A DNA stretch of 64,000 nt, taken from positions 1-64,000 of the forward strand of contig JAKFWC010000023.1 in NCBI GenBank assembly GCA_021732975.1. Reading direction: 5' to 3'. The stretch is from Planctomycetaceae bacterium. GTDB lineage: Bacteria > Planctomycetota > Planctomycetia > Planctomycetales > Planctomycetaceae. The notes below the pieces were generated by a model. That model did not search any database. It worked only from the letters and a program-made list of their open reading frames with translations, and was not told where the DNA came from. Positions 55,564 to 63,983 of this stretch are shown here, piece after piece (position 1 is the stretch's first letter; each line of letters starts with the position of its first letter). Both the position numbers and the translations under genes were made by a program.

Positions 55564-56158
55564 TCCTCTCCCTGTGCAATTCCGCCCACAGCGCATCAAA
55601 TCGGGTGAAACAGGGCAGGACATGGTCGGCTAGATGGACATAGTGGGGGATGTTACCGGCCGCATACAACACCGTCGGCATCCCCGCGGCGCGACCGGCT
55701 TCCAGATCAAACCGATAGTCGCCGCAGAAGGGGACGGTTGCGGGGGACAATCGCCATCGCTCGCAAATCAGGACAAGCCCTGTCGGATCAGGCTTCGGCG
55801 GGGCATCTTCGCGGGTGAGAACTTGATCGAACAGCAGACCCAGGCGAGACAGCACGCGCTCGGTCGATTCTCGTGAGTTCCGCGTGAGAATCGCCGTCGG
55901 AATTTTCTCGCCGTGCAGAAATGCGAGCATGTCGCTGACACCGGGAAAGAGCGTCGCCCGATCGGCTCCGGCCAGTTCGTGCGCTCGCAGGATCTCCCGC
56001 ATGCGATCTTTGTCGTCGCCTTCCGGAACTTCGGCGAGCGCTTCCAGAATCGGACGACCGTATGGCAAGCCCATCTCGTGCCGCATCAAATCGAAATCGA
56101 GCGCTGAGTCAATCAGCGTCCCATCGAGATCGAAGACCATTCCGCGAACGGCGTTCAT
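55559..56158 (-). CDS. HAD-superfamily phosphatase (phosphoglycolate-phosphatase-like)
   Basis: The protein has 199 residues from ATG 56158. Motif I is VFDLDGTLIDSALD, motif II is the ILTRNS Thr, motif III is the Lys region around DAPPKPDPTG, and the motif IV area is FCGDYRFDLEAGRAAGMPT. The cap region matches the small helical cap of subfamily I. The substrate is a small phosphate ester, unassigned. The start overlaps the stop of the histidine phosphatase by 4 nt (ATGA), which implies translational coupling. Its stop codon lies inside a repeat arm. Confidence 0.9.
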   Translation of the reverse strand: MNAVRGMVFDLDGTLIDSALDFDLMRHEMGLPYGRPILEALAEVPEGDDKDRMREILRAHELAGADRATLFPGVSDMLAFLHGEKIPTAILTRNSRESTERVLSRLGLLFDQVLTREDAPPKPDPTGLVLICERWRLSPATVPFCGDYRFDLEAGRAAGMPTVLYAAGNIPHYVHLADHVLPCFTRFDALWAELHRERS

Positions 56159-56817
56159 CCCAAGTCATCCAGATGCCAGACGGAATTGAGCGTGACCAGT
56201 TCCGTCTGCCCCGCCGTATATTGCAACATGTTGACGCAACAATTCACTTGTCGAAGTTTGCGGGCGTGTTTCAGGTCGATGCCCACGAGTTCCGCAAGAT
56301 AGACACGATTGGCCAGATTGTGGGCAACCACGACAATGTTCTGCCCGACGTGCTTGGCCAACAATTCATTGATCGTCGGCCGCACACGGTTCAACAAATC
56401 GAGGTACGATTCGCCTCCGGGATGCGGTGTGTTGACGGGGTCGGCGAAGAACCGATCGTGTCCGTCGCGGTCGGCGGCCTGGATCGCTTCCCACGATTTC
56501 CCTTCCCACTGGCCGACGCTGCACTCGCGCAACTCGGATCGCACCTGTACTGGCAAATCGTGAGGTGCCGCAATCGCCGCCGCGGTTTCCTGGGCACGCA
56601 GTAGCGAGCTCGCATACACCGCATGAATGCGATACCGCGACAGAAAACGACCCACGGCTTGCGATTGCCGGCGGCCGAGTTCGGTGAGCGGGCCGTTGAT
56701 TTCGCAACCCTGCAGCACGAATGGTCGGCATTCATTCGGACCCGTAGAACCGTGTCGAATCAGAAACAGCCGCGTCATGTCCGCAGGCGGGGCGTCTTGA
56801 AAACGAGTTTCGGTCAT
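56155..56817 (-). CDS. Histidine phosphatase (phosphoglycerate-mutase-like)
   Basis: The protein has 220 residues from ATG 56817 (AGGAAG about 10 nt upstream; ATG 56778 also possible). The phospho-His is in LFLIRHGSTGPNE, followed by GPLTELGRRQSQAVG, ASSLLRAQETAAAI, ELRECSVGQWEGKSWEAI (acid Glu) and NIVVVAHN (second His). The set fits the cobC/gpmB-like branch, where substrates vary. Translationally coupled to the downstream HAD phosphatase, which suggests two successive dephosphorylations or a shared pathway. Confidence 0.92.
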   Translation of the reverse strand: MTETRFQDAPPADMTRLFLIRHGSTGPNECRPFVLQGCEINGPLTELGRRQSQAVGRFLSRYRIHAVYASSLLRAQETAAAIAAPHDLPVQVRSELRECSVGQWEGKSWEAIQAADRDGHDRFFADPVNTPHPGGESYLDLLNRVRPTINELLAKHVGQNIVVVAHNLANRVYLAELVGIDLKHARKLRQVNCCVNMLQYTAGQTELVTLNSVWHLDDLG

Positions 56818-56846
56818 TCGCGATAATCTTCCTGACGATTTGTTCG

Positions 56847-56933
56847 GTGTGCCACTGGCTCTGCCAGTGCTCTGAATATCAATTGTGGTCGTCTCGTAAC
56901 AATGCGAAGACACTGGCGGAGCCAGTGGCACAC
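56847..56933. repeat. Inverted repeat GTGTGCCACTGGCTCTGCCAGTG
   Basis: Left arm 56847-56869 and right arm 56911-56933 (CACTGGCGGAGCCAGTGGCACAC) pair at 22 of 23 positions. It begins 4 nt beyond the pdxA stop. It is a member of the TTGTGTGCCAC-ended group. Confidence 0.9.
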
Positions 56934-56937
56934 AAGA

Positions 56938-57957
56938 TCATTTCACGTTTCGTGATAGTGCCAACTGACACGCTACCTTTGCAGCGGCAATGAATCCATC
57001 AGCGGACGCTCGCCCTTGTCCGGCGATGTCGAAAGCAGTGCCGTGGCTGGGACTGGTGCGGACAATCGGCAACCCCAGCGTCACATTAACAGCCATGTCG
57101 AAGCCGATCAGTTTCAGCGCGATGTGCCCTTGATCGTGATACATCGCCACGACACCATCGAATTCCCCAGCGACCGCGCGACGTAAGAGTGCATCCGCGG
57201 GGATAGGGCCGGTGACTTCCAATCCTCTCTGCTGACACATCTGCACAGCCGGTTCGATGCATTCCGCCTCTTCATTACCGAATAACCCGTGTTCGCCCGC
57301 GTGGGGATTGAGCGCACAGACGCCAATGCGCGGTTTGACACCGAGTCGCTTGAGGAATCCGTCGAGCAACACAATCGTTTCGCGGATGCGGTCGACCGAC
57401 AGCAAATCGGGCACGCTGCGAATCGATGTGTGCAAAGTCACATGGGCGACGCCAAGGCCGGATGGTCCGCGGATGGCGTTGCCTGCGGGAAGATACAGCA
57501 TCATGGCGACATCATCGACACCGCATTCCGCCGCGAGGATCTCTGTGTGGCCGGGATAATCGAGCCCTGCCAGACGCAGCGCTTCCTTATGCAACGGAGC
57601 CGTGCAGATGGCGTCGATCTTCCCTGCCAGTGCCGCCCGCGCTGCGGCGACAAGATACTCATACGCGGCGCGTCCCGCGGCGGCTTGGATCGTTCCGGTC
57701 GTGACACTCAGCACAGCGTCATCGGAAGGATTCCAGCAGGCGATGCCATCCGAGACCTGTTGTTTTGGATCGTCGACCGCGACTACACGCAGCGACAGGT
57801 TCAGTTGCCGGGCGGTTCGCTCCAGAATCGCAGGATGGCCGATGACCATCGGTTCGCAGAATTCGGATAGCCGCCCGGTGGTCAGCGCGCGGACGAGGAT
57901 TTCGGGACCGATTCCCGCGACATCGCCCATCGTCAGTGCCAACCGTGGCTTGGTCAT
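56938..57957 (-). CDS. pdxA: 4-hydroxythreonine-4-phosphate dehydrogenase
   Basis: The protein has 339 residues. It oxidises 4-phosphohydroxy-L-threonine in DXP-dependent pyridoxal phosphate synthesis. Markers are TMGDVAGIGPEI, ICTAPLHKEALRLAG (metal His region), YPGHTEILAAECG, ALNPHAGEHGLFG, PADALLRRAV and AMYHDQGHIALKLIGFD. The start is ATG 57957. A frame-conserved hairpin lies between it and rfbC upstream; a 23-bp inverted repeat lies between it and the phosphatase pair downstream. Confidence 0.96.
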   Translation of the reverse strand: MTKPRLALTMGDVAGIGPEILVRALTTGRLSEFCEPMVIGHPAILERTARQLNLSLRVVAVDDPKQQVSDGIACWNPSDDAVLSVTTGTIQAAAGRAAYEYLVAAARAALAGKIDAICTAPLHKEALRLAGLDYPGHTEILAAECGVDDVAMMLYLPAGNAIRGPSGLGVAHVTLHTSIRSVPDLLSVDRIRETIVLLDGFLKRLGVKPRIGVCALNPHAGEHGLFGNEEAECIEPAVQMCQQRGLEVTGPIPADALLRRAVAGEFDGVVAMYHDQGHIALKLIGFDMAVNVTLGLPIVRTSPSHGTAFDIAGQGRASADGFIAAAKVACQLALSRNVK

Positions 57958-57975
57958 CGCTTCAGATCCATTGGA

Positions 57976-58007
57976 AGAGACCCAGGGTTCAGAAACCCTG
58001 GGCGTCT
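57976..58007. repeat. Hairpin element AGAGACCCAG-GGTT..AACC-CTGGGC
   Basis: AGAGACCCAGGGTTCAGAAACCCTGGGCGTCT has the same outer frame as 23712 and 28151. The inner 12 nt are GGTTCAGAAACC instead of CCTTAAGAAAGG. Confidence 0.85.
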
Positions 58008-58008
58008 G

Positions 58009-58551
58009 TCAGTCGTACACATCGGCGTCGCGCAGGAGTTTGCCCAATTCGTCCTTGGGGGAGAGCAAACGGGGGGTGATTGCTGGCCAGTCGATACAGA
58101 GGGCCGGGTCGTTCCAGAGCAGGGTTCGTTCGTCGCCCGGTTGGTACAACGCCGTGCATTTGTAAAAGATGTCGGCGGTATCACTCAAGGCACAGAAGCC
58201 GTGTGCGAACCCAGGAGGGATGTACAACTGCCGGTGATTCTCGTCGTTCAGTTCCACCCCATAGTGTTGTCCGAACGTCGGCGATGATTTGCGGAGGTCA
58301 ACCGCGACATCCCAGATCGCCCCGCGAATTACGTAGACCAGCTTCCCCTGCGGTTGTCGATGTTGATAGTGCAATCCGCGAATGGTACCCCGCTGCGAAC
58401 GCGAGACGTTGTCCTGCACCCACGTCGTCGGCAGCCCTGCTTCCTGGAACCGTGGGGCTTGAAATGTTTCGAGGAAGAACCCGCGTGTGTCCGCAAAGAC
58501 TCGCGGTTCGATCTGGACCAGTCCCGTCAACGGTGGATGTGTAATCTGCAT
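58009..58551 (-). CDS. rfbC: dTDP-4-dehydrorhamnose 3,5-epimerase
   Basis: The protein has 180 residues. It is a cupin-fold epimerase acting on dTDP-4-keto-6-deoxyglucose on the way to dTDP-rhamnose, a surface-polysaccharide sugar. Characteristic stretches are FADTRGFFLETFQ, DNVSRSQRGTIRGLHYQ (catalytic His), QGKLVYVIRGAIWDVAVDLRKSSPTFGQHYGVEL, IPPGFAHGFCALSD and YKCTALYQPGDERTLLWNDPALCIDWP. The start is ATG 58551. The other rml genes are not in the window. It is close to gmhA, with which it shares a cell-surface theme. Confidence 0.96.
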   Translation of the reverse strand: MQITHPPLTGLVQIEPRVFADTRGFFLETFQAPRFQEAGLPTTWVQDNVSRSQRGTIRGLHYQHRQPQGKLVYVIRGAIWDVAVDLRKSSPTFGQHYGVELNDENHRQLYIPPGFAHGFCALSDTADIFYKCTALYQPGDERTLLWNDPALCIDWPAITPRLLSPKDELGKLLRDADVYD

Positions 58552-58576
58552 GTCGTCGGATTCGTTTCGTGACCCA

Positions 58577-58644
58577 ACCAGCCCGTAGCGCGAGCAAGGG
58601 CGTCAGCGCGGAGTGTATTGCCCTTGCTCGCGCTACGGGCTGGT
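58577..58644. repeat. Perfect 24-bp inverted repeat ACCAGCCCGTAGCGCGAGCAAGGG
   Basis: The arms 58577-58600 and 58621-58644 are exact reverse complements around a 20-nt loop. It has the same frame as 49645-49713 with compensatory base-pair changes. Confidence 0.92.
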
Positions 58645-58653
58645 GAATGCGAA

Positions 58654-59265
58654 TTATGCCGGGGCGTGGCGGCCGATGCGGTTAATGCGGCCGTGAATGT
58701 CGTTGAGAATCCAATGGAACACCGTCAGGTGAACGCATTCCACGATGCCCATATCGTCCAACGGGACGTGCAGATTCTTCTTGGCGAGCGATTGCAATTT
58801 GCCGCCGCTGTACCCGGTGATGCCCCAGGTCACGAGATCATGCCGATTGGCCCATTCCACGGCGTTGAGAATATTCGGGCTGTTGCCGCTGCCGCTGATG
58901 GCCACCAGCACGTCACCGGGGGATGCGAAATTCTTCAGTTGTTCGACGAAGACGCGGTCGAAGCCTTCGTCGTTGCCCCACGCCAGAATGTACGGCGTGT
59001 TGTCGGTGAGGCTGAGCACTTTCAATCGTTTCACCGCGTCGTTGGTGAAATCCTTGCGGTCGAGTGTGCTTTTGCCAAGGTCTTCGCAGAAATGGGACGA
59101 GTTCGACCCGCTCCCGCCGTTCCCGCAGATGAAGACGAATTTACCGTTTTGATAGGCGGTGTAAATGTCGTCCGCAAGACCTTCGGTTTGCGCGAGGTCG
59201 AGCGTTTCAAAGACTTCCGCCACGCGACGGAGATACTGAGCCGGGGGAAGATGAGCACCGAGCAT
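58654..59265 (-). CDS. gmhA: SIS-domain phosphoheptose isomerase-like protein
   Basis: The protein has 203 residues from ATG 59265 (the ORF start 59292 is GTG). The SIS fold is shown by [24 protein letters not shown] (phosphosugar loop), [47 protein letters not shown] and a C-terminal helix [18 protein letters not shown]. This matches sedoheptulose-7-phosphate isomerases, which supply heptose for LPS core. Some planctomycete SIS paralogues have other sugars, so the substrate is probable rather than certain. Confidence 0.85.
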   Translation of the reverse strand: MLGAHLPPAQYLRRVAEVFETLDLAQTEGLADDIYTAYQNGKFVFICGNGGSGSNSSHFCEDLGKSTLDRKDFTNDAVKRLKVLSLTDNTPYILAWGNDEGFDRVFVEQLKNFASPGDVLVAISGSGNSPNILNAVEWANRHDLVTWGITGYSGGKLQSLAKKNLHVPLDDMGIVECVHLTVFHWILNDIHGRINRIGRHAPA

Positions 59266-59456
59266 GAACGCGATTCCAGTCGAAAAAACCACCGGGGAAA
59301 CCCATTCTCACGGTTGTATCCGATGACCGGGGGAAAAGTCATCCCCAAGGGGACTTGGGTAGTTGCGAGGTGCGAGTCGTCAGTGGTGAAAAATGACTCA
59401 TAAATCCCGCTTGCGGTTTCGCGCCTCGCGGCGAGACCACCGCGCGATTTCCAACT

Positions 59457-60194
59457 TCAAACCCTCACCTTGCGAGCGAATTCTGAAATCGTTCTCGCTG
59501 TCGCTTCCGGCTGTGTTTGCAAAATTAGATGCGGGGCGACCAGGTCCGCGGTTTGCACATCCGGTCGCAGTAAGCGAACTTCACGGGCATTGTGACTTCG
59601 GACAACGTTGTCGCGAGTGCCTCGGATATCGAGTACCGGAACCGGACATTGCTGCAATTCCGCACGAACGTCAACCCGTAGAACTTCTCGTACCCGGTGC
59701 GCCAGCACTCGTGGCGAGACTTGCGACAAGGCTTCCCGTAACAAGCGTCGCAATTCGGGAGTTCCGTATCCGCCGAGCAGCGCCTTGGCTTCGGCGAGGT
59801 GCGAATGCCAGCGAAACAGGGCTGGTGTAACCAGATGTCGCAGCCATCCCCAGCGCGGTCCGAGAGGATTCCGGACAAACGTCCCGCAGAGAATCACCCC
59901 ACACAGGCCCGAAGGTCGTTGTGCGGCAATCATCAACGCCAGTGGGCCGGAAAAGGACTCCCCCAACACGGCAAACGGGCCGGACTTGGGCAGCGCACTC
60001 ATCACCATCGGCAGCAATGCGGCATAGCCCATAGGTTCCGTCGCGGGGTATGTGATGACCTGCGGCACGATTTCCGGCGGGAGCCGTTCCAGCAACGGTC
60101 GGAACAAAACGCCGGAACCGTCCAGGCCGGGCATCAGGACGATAGTCACGTTCGGTATGATGATATTGGCGATTCCCTGAGAGTTGTTCTTCAC
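59457..60194 (-). CDS. Alpha/beta hydrolase
   Basis: The protein has 245 residues from GTG 60194 (ATG 60134 possible). The fold is seen in IVLMPGLDGSGVLFRPLLERLP, the nucleophile elbow FAVLGESFSGPLAL (G-E-S-F-S-G), an acid Asp region PVPVLDIRGTRDNVV and the late His in VAPHLILQTQP. No signal peptide. It is probably an esterase or thioesterase of unknown substrate. Divergent from the oxidoreductase gene with only 70 nt between starts, so they share a promoter region. Confidence 0.85.
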   Translation of the reverse strand: MKNNSQGIANIIIPNVTIVLMPGLDGSGVLFRPLLERLPPEIVPQVITYPATEPMGYAALLPMVMSALPKSGPFAVLGESFSGPLALMIAAQRPSGLCGVILCGTFVRNPLGPRWGWLRHLVTPALFRWHSHLAEAKALLGGYGTPELRRLLREALSQVSPRVLAHRVREVLRVDVRAELQQCPVPVLDIRGTRDNVVRSHNAREVRLLRPDVQTADLVAPHLILQTQPEATARTISEFARKVRV

Positions 60195-60264
60195 GATTGT
60201 CGTTTCCCCACCGTCAACGCTACCTTACCATCAAACCACACCATGCGAAGAAAGAGCATCCGCG

Positions 60265-61374
60265 ATGAGCGAGCAACCGTGTCGATGGGGGATTCTGGGG
60301 GCTGCCGAGATTGCCCGGAAGAATTGGCAGGCGATTCGGTTGTCCGGCAACGGCACGATCACCGCGGTGGCGAGCCGGACCGTTGAGAAGGCCGCGCGGT
60401 TCATTGGGGACAATCAGGCGCATGTCCCGTTTCCGGCGGTTCCTGCGGCGCTCGGGTCGTATGACGAACTCCTGACGCGGCCGGATGTCGATGCGATTTA
60501 CATCCCGCTACCGACGGGTCTCCGCAAGGAATGGGTGATCAAAGCCGCGGAGGCCGGGAAACATGTGCTGGTCGAGAAACCGGTCGGCGTCACCACCGCC
60601 GATGTGCGGGACATGCTCGCCGCGTGCCAGAAGAACAACGTGCAGTTCATGGACGGCGTGATGTTCATGCACAGCCAGCGGCTGCCCAAGCTGCGAGCAG
60701 TGATCGACGACGGCGAAAGCATCGGTCGACTGCGGCGGATCGCCATGCAGTTCAGTTTCAACGCCGGGGATGAATTCCTCTCGAACAACATCCGTGTGAG
60801 CAGCAATCTCGAACCGCAAGGGTGTCTCGGCGATCTCGGCTGGTACACGATCCGGTTTGCGCTGTGGGCGATGAAATATCAAATGCCTCTGCGGGTAACC
60901 GGGCGGTTGCTGGATGAAGCGAAACGGGCCGATAGTCCGACCACAGTGCCGCTGGAATTCTCGGCGGAAATGCTCTTCCGTGATGGGGTCTCGGCAAGTT
61001 TCTATAACTCGTTCCAGACCGAAAACCAGCAGTGGGCGCATCTCAGCGGGACAAAGGGCTTCTCGCATGTGCCCGACTTCGTGCTGCCGTATTTCGGCAG
61101 CGAAGTCGGCTTCACGGTGTCGCAGGCGGCGTTTCATGTCAATGGATGCGACTTCAACATGGAAGACCATACGCGCCGCGAAGCCGTGCGAGAATACAGC
61201 AACAGCGAAGCCAACGCCCAGGAGACGAATCTCTTCCGGACGTTCAATCAACTGGTCCTCAGCAAGCTGCTCGACCCGCACTGGGGCGAAATCGCGTTGA
61301 AGACGCAGATCGTGCTCGATGCGTGTTTGAAATCCGCTCGGAACGGGAGCCAGCCGGTAGAGATCGAAGGTTAG
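60265..61374 (+). CDS. Cytoplasmic Gfo/Idh/MocA family oxidoreductase
   Basis: The protein has 369 residues from ATG 60265. The Rossmann start is CRWGILGAAEIARKNW (G-x-x-G-A/x-x-x-A), and the conserved dipeptide is in GKHVLVEKPVGV. The C-terminal domain includes the HxxD/DLGWYTIR type segment (QGCLGDLGWYTIRFALWAM), matching the glucose-fructose oxidoreductase/dimeric dihydrodiol dehydrogenase branch. No signal peptide, unlike the two exported relatives at 21.5 and 42.3 kb. NAD(P)-dependent redox on a sugar or related alcohol is expected. Confidence 0.93.
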   Translation: MSEQPCRWGILGAAEIARKNWQAIRLSGNGTITAVASRTVEKAARFIGDNQAHVPFPAVPAALGSYDELLTRPDVDAIYIPLPTGLRKEWVIKAAEAGKHVLVEKPVGVTTADVRDMLAACQKNNVQFMDGVMFMHSQRLPKLRAVIDDGESIGRLRRIAMQFSFNAGDEFLSNNIRVSSNLEPQGCLGDLGWYTIRFALWAMKYQMPLRVTGRLLDEAKRADSPTTVPLEFSAEMLFRDGVSASFYNSFQTENQQWAHLSGTKGFSHVPDFVLPYFGSEVGFTVSQAAFHVNGCDFNMEDHTRREAVREYSNSEANAQETNLFRTFNQLVLSKLLDPHWGEIALKTQIVLDACLKSARNGSQPVEIEG

Positions 61375-61413
61375 CTGTCAGTGGTCCGTTGTCAGTTGGA
61401 AAGACGCGACCAA

Positions 61414-61565
61414 CACGGGTGGCCCCGCTTGTCCGCAAGCGGGGTGCGCAGCACAAGAAGCCTGTGGACGATGTTCGATGAATCACCCGGTAGGATAGAT
61501 CGAACACGGTTCGTGGGCTTCTTGAGCCTGCGGCTCCCAGCTTGAAGACAAGCGGGGCTACCCCA
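61414..61565. repeat. MITE-like element with 60-nt imperfect terminal inverted repeats
   Basis: CACGGGTGGCCCCGCTTGTCCGCAAGCGGGG...ACAAGAAGCCTGTGGACGATGTTCGA is opposed by TCGAACACGGTTCGTGGGCTTCTTGAGCCTGCGGCTCCCAGCTTGAAGACAAGCGGGGCTACCCC. The left 73 nt recur at 63911-63983 with about three differences. Confidence 0.85.
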
Positions 61566-61574
61566 GTACCCAAA

Positions 61575-62657
61575 TCACCGCGATGGTTTCACTGTGCGAA
61601 AACCACAATGAAACGTCCCGGACTGGGTATCCCCCTTCATCCGGGCCGCGACGCGGTAACCGATGCAATAGTTATCGCTGCACATGAACGAACCGCCGCG
61701 CTGGACGCGTTTGGGGATCGTCGGTTCCAGGGGATCAATGCTCACCGGCGGGCCTTGCGGATTCCGTAGACGGCTTTGTCGGTAATAGTCCGGCTGATAC
61801 CAGTCGGAACACCATTCCCAGACGTTGCCTGAAAGGTCGTATAGACCGTAGTCATTCGCCGGGAACGACTTCACCGGCGAGGTCTGCTTGAAGCCGTCTT
61901 TCACGTTGTTCTGCAGCGGGAACTCCCCCTGCCAGATGTTGTGCATCCATTTTCCTGATGGATTCCGTTCGTTCCCCCACGGATATTCTTCCCCTTCGCG
62001 TCCCCCGCGAGCGGCGTATTCCCACTCGGCTTCCGTGGGCAGGCGATGCCCCTTCCATTCGCAGTACGCGCGGGCGTCGTCCCAGGAAACGTGAACTACG
62101 GGGTGATCCATGCGGCCGTCGAGGTTCGAGCCCGGACCTTCCGGTTGTTTCCAGCTCGCACCGCCGACGTACTTCCACACCTGATACGGCCACAGCGGAT
62201 GATCTTTCCGCAGCGTCTTGGGATCAAAGCTCGAATTGAAGCAGATCGATCCCGCGACGAGGTTCTCATCGGGAATGCTGGCCACGTCGGGAACCTGCCC
62301 GGCCAGATCTTCGCGAGTCACCTTCTTCTCGGCGACCGTGATGTAACCGGTCGCATCCACAAACTCTTTGAATTGCGTGTTGGTGACTTCGGTTTCATCC
62401 ATCCAGAAGCCGTCGAGGGTTACGCGGTGTGCCGGTGTTTCATCGGGGAACTTGGGGGTATCCGACCCCATTGTAAACGTGCCGCCGGGAATCCAGCGCA
62501 TGCCGGTCGGCGTCGGTCCCGGTTCTTTCACGATGACCGGTGCGTTGGGGTCTTGCGCATCCCCTTTTGATCCCGAAGGTAATGACGGTTCGGCCTTCGC
62601 GCAACCGACGATGACAGCCAGAAGCAGCAGTCGCCATATCGGATGAGGATTGGTCAT
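61575..62657 (-). CDS. Formylglycine-generating enzyme (SUMF1-like) lipoprotein
   Basis: The protein has 360 residues from ATG 62657, with CGGAG upstream. The lipoprotein signal is IWRLLLLAVIVGCAKAE. The FGE-sulfatase fold starts at MRWIPGGTFTMGSDTPKFPDETPAHRVTLDGFWMDETEVTN and ends with VQRGGSFMCSDNYCIGYRVAARMKGDTQSGTFHCGFR. The Cys pair (about C326 and C331) is at the spacing of the catalytic pair of true FGEs (CxxxxC). It probably converts the active-site Cys of exported sulfatases, such as those at 33.9-37.0 kb, to formylglycine in the periplasm. Activity is inferred. Confidence 0.9.
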   Translation of the reverse strand: MTNPHPIWRLLLLAVIVGCAKAEPSLPSGSKGDAQDPNAPVIVKEPGPTPTGMRWIPGGTFTMGSDTPKFPDETPAHRVTLDGFWMDETEVTNTQFKEFVDATGYITVAEKKVTREDLAGQVPDVASIPDENLVAGSICFNSSFDPKTLRKDHPLWPYQVWKYVGGASWKQPEGPGSNLDGRMDHPVVHVSWDDARAYCEWKGHRLPTEAEWEYAARGGREGEEYPWGNERNPSGKWMHNIWQGEFPLQNNVKDGFKQTSPVKSFPANDYGLYDLSGNVWEWCSDWYQPDYYRQSRLRNPQGPPVSIDPLEPTIPKRVQRGGSFMCSDNYCIGYRVAARMKGDTQSGTFHCGFRTVKPSR

Positions 62658-62783
62658 ACCCGTTCTCCGCGGTGAGACGAAAGCACCCCGGCTGCTCCGG
62701 AGCAACCGGGGTGCGATTCTTATTATAACGTCACCGACACCGCTTGCGGTTTCGCGCCCCGCGCTAATCCACCGCGTGGCGAC

Positions 62784-63779
62784 CTACTCCGCAAACGCGG
62801 CATCAAACGCGCGGGCCGACGGAGCAAAGTCGACGTTCTTGACATACTGGCACGATTCGCGCGCCCCGTGTTCGCGATCCATCCCCGAATCTTCCCATTC
62901 GACCGACAGAGGTCCCTGGTACTTCGCGGCATTGAGGGCACGGATGATTTCCTCGAACTGGACGCCGCCGCGACCGACACTGCGGAAGTCCCAGCCGCGG
63001 CGCGGGTCACCGAACGACAGATGGCTGGCAAGGATGCCGCTCTTGCCGTTGAGCGTGACCTTCGCATCTTTCATGTGGACGTGATAGATGCGGTCCGAGA
63101 ACGCTCGGATGAACTCGACCGGGTCAACCCCTTGCCAAATCAAATGGCTGGGGTCGAAGTTAAAGCCGAATTCTTCACGACGATCTAACGCTTGCAGCGC
63201 CCGCTCGGTGCTGTAGATGTCGAAGGCGATTTCCGTTGGATGAACTTCCAGCGCGAACTTCACGCCGCATTCCTGGAAGACATCAAGGATGGGATTCCAG
63301 CGGTCCGCAAGGAGTTGGAACCCGGCGTCGTACATCGTCTTCGGCGTTGGCGGGAAGTCGTAAATGAGGTGCCAGACACTGCTGCCGGTGAAGCCGTTGA
63401 CGATGCCAATACCGAGTTTTTTCGCCGCGCGGGCGGTGTTCTTCATTTCTTCGGCGGCCCGCTGGTTCACGCCTTCCGGCTTGCCGTCGCCCCACACATA
63501 CGGGGGGAGAATCGTCTTGTGACGGGCGTCGATGTTGTCGAGTACCGCTTGGCCGACGAGATGGTTAGAGATCGCAAAGACCTGCAGATCGTACTTTTCG
63601 AGGAGTTCGCGCTTGCGGGCACAGTAGCCGTCATCGGACAGGGCTTTATCGACTTCAAAATGATCGCCCCAGCAGGCCAGTTCGAGGCCGTCGTAACCGA
63701 AGTCCTTGGCCTTCTTGCAGAGTTCTTCGAGCTTGAGATCGGCCCATTGACCGGTAAAGAGCGTGACGGGACGGCCCAT
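62784..63779 (-). CDS. Sugar phosphate isomerase/epimerase (xylose-isomerase-like TIM barrel)
   Basis: The protein has 331 residues from ATG 63779, with AAGGAATCC upstream. The AP-endonuclease-2/xylose-isomerase-like barrel is seen in [34 protein letters not shown] (metal Glu/His), [17 protein letters not shown] (metal Asp/His), [11 protein letters not shown] and [18 protein letters not shown]. Such enzymes isomerise or epimerise sugars and often co-occur with Gfo/Idh/MocA oxidoreductases; one lies 2 kb away. No signal peptide. The ORF start at 63950 overruns the repeat region and is not used. Confidence 0.92.
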   Translation of the reverse strand: MGRPVTLFTGQWADLKLEELCKKAKDFGYDGLELACWGDHFEVDKALSDDGYCARKRELLEKYDLQVFAISNHLVGQAVLDNIDARHKTILPPYVWGDGKPEGVNQRAAEEMKNTARAAKKLGIGIVNGFTGSSVWHLIYDFPPTPKTMYDAGFQLLADRWNPILDVFQECGVKFALEVHPTEIAFDIYSTERALQALDRREEFGFNFDPSHLIWQGVDPVEFIRAFSDRIYHVHMKDAKVTLNGKSGILASHLSFGDPRRGWDFRSVGRGGVQFEEIIRALNAAKYQGPLSVEWEDSGMDREHGARESCQYVKNVDFAPSARAFDAAFAE

Positions 63780-63910
63780 CGATCGGATTCCTTGTTGTGT
63801 TGTCTGAAGAGGTGAGGCACCCAGCGCGCGGCGAGCTTTGACGGTAAAAATCCGCTTGTCGAAAGTCAAACGACCTCTTGTTCCCTTGCTCCGCGGAAGT
63901 TTCAGACTGC

Positions 63911-63983
63911 ACGGGTGGCCCCGCTTGTCCGCAGGCGGGGTGCGCAGCACAAGAAGCCTGCGGACGATGTTCGACGAATCACG
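63911..63983. repeat. Second copy of the MITE-like element (left part; may run past the window)
   Basis: CACGGGTGGCCCCGCTTGTCCGCAGGCGGGG...ACAAGAAGCCTGCGGACGATGTTCGACGAATCAC matches 61414-61486 at about 70 of 73 positions in the same orientation. The opposite arm would lie beyond position 64000. Confidence 0.88.

Noticed and set aside
49724-57957. A vitamin B6 operon (yggS with pdxA)
   Set aside because: The two genes are 6.5 kb apart with unrelated genes on both strands between them.
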